Below are positions 59,640 through 64,000 of a stretch of DNA of 64,000 nt, piece after piece. The stretch spans positions 1,138,349 to 1,202,348 of the forward strand of contig LNAC01000273.1 of NCBI GenBank assembly GCA_002007465.1, in the 5' to 3' direction. The notes beneath the pieces were generated by a model. That model saw nothing but the letters and a program-made list of their open reading frames with translations, did no database searches and was not told where the DNA came from. Origin of the DNA: Ailurus styani. Lineage: Eukaryota; Chordata; Mammalia; Carnivora; Ailuridae. The position numbers and the translations under genes are program-made. Within the stretch, counting starts at the first letter, position 1. Each line of letters opens with the position of its first letter.

Positions 59640-60330
59640 GTGCTTAGGTAGTTGAATTGAAAGATTCAAGATGAGGGAAGAAAAAAGAGAGAATTCCAGA
59701 TTGAGTCATACACAGAAGATTGCCTAGAAATGCAACAATTCTAGTTGGAGCTGAAGAGGAGAATGAAGGGCATAGGGTATGTATAATAATTTAGGTATTT
59801 TGACCAGAGTTTAGGGTATGTGTGGTAGAAGATCGACTTAGAATATTCTCTTATAAAAATATTATAGGCAACTAAAAATGATGTAAGACCTGGAGAATAA
59901 ATGCATGGTTTTGGGTAGGAGAAGAGAGCGATTTAATATGAATTATATTGAGAAGTTTGTTTTGGCAGTTTCCTGCAACATGAGTTTATGTAGAAAAAAT
60001 GGGAAGCCAGGTGACCCTTTGGCAGATCATGGTAGATGTCCAGCTAGGAGGGCAGAAGTAGTGATGGTATTGAGAGTGGAAATAAAGGGATGACAGGCAA
60101 TATGGAATTTGGAACTTCTCAGATGAAGGCAAAATGAGAGAGGTAGGAGAACTTATGATGGCTTCTAGGTTTGAAGTTTGGGTTGTTGAGAATACAGCAC
60201 CTTTATTAAAAAGTATGGACAGAACTATTTCTATAAGTCAGTGATTAAATCTGATTTAGTGTCAACAATATTTATTGTGGTGATAAAATATCTGAATGTA
60301 GGTGTTTATGTGGCCTTTAAAGACAAAAAT
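59640..60330 (+). repeat. Probable ancient repeat, same family as 11885-13060, strongly decayed
   Basis: 'gagaggtaggagaacttatgatggcttctaggttt' and 'attgagagtggaaataaagggatgacag' resemble the later part of that family. The open frame at 59905-60093 lies inside it. Boundaries are uncertain. Confidence 0.4.
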
Positions 60331-60402
60331 AAAGAGTAAATAGAATGGGTCAGCTAGGTTTACAAATTAGATATATATTAGATTGGAATTGATAATTCAC
60401 CT

Positions 60403-60583
60403 TTTTTTTTAACAGATTTTATTTATTTATTTGAGAGAGAGAGAGCATGAGAGGGGAGAAGTCACAGGGAGAAGCACACTCCCCGCTGAGCAGGGAGCCC
60501 CAGGTGGGACTTGATCCTGGGACTCCAGGATCACGACCCGAGCCGTAGGCACTTGCCTAACCAACTGAGCCACCCAGGCGCCC
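60403..60583 (-). mobile_element. CAN-SINE, older type
   Basis: 'aacagattttatttatttatttgagagagagagagcatg' to 'ctgagccacccaggcgccc'. Ten-base duplication tgataattca at 60390-60399 and 60584-60593. The minus frame 60427-60684 is derived from it. Confidence 0.94.
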
Positions 60584-60593
60584 TGATAATTCA

Positions 60594-60968
60594 TTTTTAA
60601 TCGGAAATTAATTTGTTGAGGAAAAGTGTAGAAAGAAAGAAAAGAAATTCTGTGGGAAATACGCTTATTTAGGCAGGAACACATCTCTTTATCCCATCTT
60701 TTGATACAGACATGGTCTTCTAAAACTCTATGTCACTGAACATTGAAGGAAAGTTGTATGTACCAGTGAGACCATATTTCACTGGCCAAATTCAGTGAGA
60801 TTTCATTGAAGGATACTTTAGTCAGGGAAACTAAATGTAATACTGAAATTGCTTTAGAGTGAAGGATATTGCACATAATTGTTTTTGCATGAGAAAAGGA
60901 AATCAAATTATTGGCTTAGATTTAAACCAAATTTGAAGCATCATAAAAATTTGTATAATCAAAACTAT
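60594..60968. other. No gene recognised
   Basis: Unique AT-rich sequence between two SINEs. Confidence 0.5.
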
Positions 60969-60988
60969 AAATTAATCTCTCCCTTTAT

Positions 60989-61118
60989 GGAGCCCCGCAT
61001 TGGGCTCGCTGCTCAGTGGAGGGCCTGCTTCCCCCTCTCTCTCTGCCTGCCTTTCTGCCTACTTGTAATCTCTCTCTTTCTGTCAAATAAATAAAATCTT
61101 TTAAAAAAATTAAAAAAA
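60989..61118 (+). mobile_element. 5'-truncated CAN-SINE, young mustelid-type
   Basis: Begins mid-body ('ggagccccgcattgggctcgctgctcag') and lacks the first roughly 65 bp, including the tRNA-like promoter. It continues through the usual 'ctctctgcctgcc' part to the A-rich tail. A perfect 19-bp duplication aattaatctctccctttat lies at 60970-60988 and 61119-61137, so the truncation happened at insertion. Open frames at 60879-61094 and 60985-61173 are by-products. Confidence 0.94.
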
Positions 61119-61137
61119 AATTAATCTCTCCCTTTAT

Positions 61138-63327
61138 TTTTGGAAATTTGATAAACTGTGTTATGTAGGGCAATCATTGTATATATGTGTGTGGGTGGCC
61201 ATGAGTGGGTTACTTAGCCGTTATAGCAGAATATGTTATTCAGCAATCTGATGTCTTTTTATCTAGAGCTAGTCGTATGAAATGCAGCTTCACAAAAAAA
61301 TTAGGCCATTCGGCACTTGGAGTGAATATCCGAAGGCCTGTTGCAGAGGTTGGTTTTACTAATTTAATCAACACATATATTCTAATTAAACACTTACTAT
61401 AACCCTTAGAGGCAATAGACATTAATTCTCAAGCTTTTGTTGCTGGAAATATCACCAGCTTAACTTGTTGAAAATTCAGATTTACAAAATACATGTAATT
61501 CTTAGACCAGAAATTTTTAGTTGTAAATCAGAGTGGTACCCAAAGTGGTACCCAGTTGTAAATACACTTAGTGTGTATCCATGGGTGATTCAGATACAGC
61601 TTTTCTGTGGAAGGCACTGATTTAAGAATATGAAAGGAAAAAAGGCTCAGGCCCTGCCTCCAGTACCTAATAATGGAAAACAAACATGCAGACTAGTACG
61701 TGTTCTAGAATGGGACTCTTCAGAAATATATTTAGAGAAAGGAATGTGAATGGTGTGAGTAGAAATATAGACAGTCTATAGCATTAGAGGCAAAGAGAGG
61801 GCATTACCAGTCATATTTATCATAAGTTTAGAAGTGATTCATGTTTGTCTTTCATGTGCATCCCTACCATGATGGTTAAAGTGAAAGATAACTCTAAGCA
61901 CAGTGAGCAGCATGACAGCTCCCCGGCAGGGGACCGGAAGTAAATGCGCTGGAAGGCAGGGAAGTGACTTTGGTGAGCATGGAAGTCAATGGATAAGAAG
62001 CCATTACAATTTGAAAATATTTGATTCTGTTCAGTCCTTGCTGAGAACCAACACATGGTTCTAACTAGGTACTAACAGTGCCTTTATAAAAAAGATAAAT
62101 ATATAAAAGAGATAATTTACTTTAGTAATTTTGATTAGGATGATGCTTTTCAAATTTATTTGAAATTTGTTCTCAAGCAACAGATTTTCCCCAATAAAAC
62201 CTTAAAGAGAACCATAAAAGTTAAAAGAGAAAGCAGTAAAGATGCTGTTTCCGGTGGGTCTTGCAGGAGGTAGCGGAAATGTTCTTTCAGCATGGCCTTC
62301 TCTTTGTATCGCCTTCTGACGTGGCTTTTTAGGAAACTTTGTAAATCTTACAGTTGTGAAACTGTTTGAAAATAACTGGAATTCTGTAGGCATTTTAAAG
62401 TTTTTCTACTTATATTATTAATTAGATCATAAATTAAGATGACCATAGCCACACTGTACTAAGGATGAAACCTTAGAGCCTCATGCAGGGGAAACCTGTT
62501 TCTATAGGCTTTGTTTCTATATATGGAATGTGTGTCACATAAGAGAGAAGGTACAGGTTGATTTTAAAAAAANCATATATGTCACATAAGAGAGAAGGTA
62601 CAGGTTGATTTTAAAAAAAGGGCAAAAATAAGATATTGTTGATTTTCATGAGATTAAACATTACCATTTTTAGACCAACTCATTTTTATACTTAAAATGG
62701 GCAGAATTCTAAGTCAACTATTTTGTGTATTTCCATGTCTTTATGTATTTAATAAATATGGATTCCCTACAGTCTCAGAAACAAATCACTGATATTTTCT
62801 TTTAAGCCTTAGTCTTTTCGCCTTTCTGTGTAACACTTAGCAATAATAGCCTAATCATTCTCCACTCCTTTGGTATTTATTGCAAGGACATTAATTCTGA
62901 TGGGCTCATTTAGTATTAATGTGGATGTCATAAGTACTTCAGTAGGAATAGGATTGCTACTGGAATTCAGCATTAATTAGCCAGGTCATTACTTCAAAGT
63001 GTTACTCTTTCCTTTTAGAACAGCTACACTTCAACATACTCCTTCCTGCAAAGTACATCAAGGCGCTTTCTCTTAGAAGGGGCACTTCCAAGTACTTGAA
63101 TCTATTGAGAGAAAGTTGTAGAAGCAAACAGGATACAATAGACAAGGTATGGTGATTACTAGACAACTGATTAATAGAAAGCTGATGTTTTAATTGAGCT
63201 TCTGTAGTCCCTTCGATAGCTTGAATTGAACAAGGGACTTGATTGTATTTTAAACTTCTGTGGAGGATAAAGAAGCAATAGTATTAAATAAGAGGTTCAA
63301 ATAACTCCTTCAATTTTTCATGGAAAG

Positions 63328-63329
<2 letters not shown>
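61138..63329. other. No gene recognised; possible ancient repeat at 61600-61880 and an N-flanked duplication at 62534-62619
   Basis: 'aggctcaggccctgcctccagtacc' and 'aggcaaagagagggcattaccag' recall the ancient repeat family. A moderately GC, CpG-containing patch at 62240-62330 has no identity I can give. The minus frames at 61820-62056 and 62202-62393 are short with no domain. Confidence 0.45.
62534..62619. repeat. 39-bp direct duplication around an N at 62573 (assembly join)
   Basis: 62534-62572 and 62581-62619 are identical over 39 bp with an N and a few bases between. The same pattern occurs at 53027. The most economical reading is two overlapping contig ends placed side by side with a one-base gap. 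Confidence 0.85.
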
Positions 63330-63365
<36 letters not shown>

Positions 63366-63370
63366 GCACA
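63330..63370. repeat. (CA)n microsatellite with CG interruptions
   Basis: About 15 CA units followed by 'cgcacgcaca'. Confidence 0.95.
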
Positions 63371-64000
63371 TCAGAAACCATAGCAAGAGGTGCATTTAAT
63401 CAGGGACTAGAAATACTTGTGGTCTCATAACCAATATTTTTTAATGCTAAAAAATGGTTTTGAATTTTGTGGTACTTATGTGAGGAAATGCAAATTTCTT
63501 ATGTTGTGATTTCATTATATTATTCTAAATGTTTCTCAGTATCTTAAAATAGTTACTTTTATGTGCATTTATGATGCCAAGATTAGCCTAGTATTCTTTA
63601 AAATTACCAGGAAGTTTACTGTTTTAGCTCTACCACTGGAATGTCTACTATATCATATATCTTTATAAAGTGGATTGATTTGATAAAGTGGGAAATTATT
63701 TTAAGCTCCTATAAATGGGAGGGCAGATTTGCTTTTTCCTCCAATGACTTTTCAGTGATTAATTCTCTAAGCATTTTGGCATTGTAGCAAATGCCTTTTG
63801 AAAAATTCTGAGTTTTATTCAAAACAAGGACCACTTTCCACCACCCCCAAAGAATGACATTTTCATTTCTAACTTTAGAGATTAACACTTGATTTCAAAA
63901 TAATTCCAGGTATTTTTTTTTATAAAATCATCTGTATCAGACCTACCTTCAAGTTTTCTATGACCTAGCAATGACCATGATTAAAGGAAATCATTAAATG
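63371..64000. other. No gene recognised
   Basis: AT-rich unique sequence to the end of the window. Confidence 0.5.

Noticed and set aside
62202..62393. 63-codon minus-strand frame rich in basic residues near a CpG patch
   Set aside because: No match to a protein I know, other frames over the same DNA look equally plausible, and no splice sites are convincing.

Overview
The window is AT-rich, repeat-dense nuclear DNA of a carnivoran mammal. The best marker is about 18 copies of a tRNA-Lys-derived CAN-SINE on both strands. At least nine belong to the young form with the 'cagtgggttaaagcctctgcc' head and the 'ctctgcctgcctctctgcctacttgtgatctc' tail, which I associate with mustelids (mink, ferret, marten, otter). 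Mustelidae is therefore the likely source, as an inference from subfamily appearance rather than from a gene. No bacterial, organellar or viral-genome features are present.

I find no protein-coding gene I can support. Every long open frame is explained by a decayed transposon (LINE-1 ORF1/ORF2, an ERV-L pol remnant), by reading through CAN-SINEs, or by dinucleotide repeats. The window reads as intergenic or deep intronic sequence.

Layout. 1-5967: an old LINE-1 in + orientation (ORF1, ORF2 and 3' UTR fossils), split by a young SINE at 4615-4810. 5968-17822: ancient debris (MIR, L2, a MaLR-type solo LTR, a hAT MITE, a long unnamed ancient repeat) with four more SINEs. 17823-31474: a 13.6-kb stretch with no CAN-SINE, holding MIR, L2, L1 fragments and an ERV-L internal fragment (29990-31200, minus). 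31475-45128: two SINEs, an 89-bp L1 tail insertion with a perfect target-site duplication, and a palindromic TA/TG microsatellite at 39187-39430. 45129-53159: the densest block, with LINE-1 fragments, an LTR, a minus-strand carnivore LINE-1 whose 5' UTR is fused directly to mid-ORF2, and four nearby SINEs. 53160-64000: old L1/MIR pieces, a SINE cluster at 55461-61118, two single-N assembly joins flanked by direct duplications (one just upstream at 53027, the other at 62573), and a (CA)n tract.

The elements do not work together as a pathway. The value of the window is its insertion history: target-site duplications, nesting order and internal deletions date the events relative to each other. 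I saw no convincing undescribed system. The most unusual items are the LINE-1 5'UTR-to-ORF2 junction, the nested inverted repeats inside the 39-kb microsatellite, the two N-flanked duplications, and a few non-repetitive CpG-bearing blocks that could be conserved noncoding DNA or unrecognised exons.
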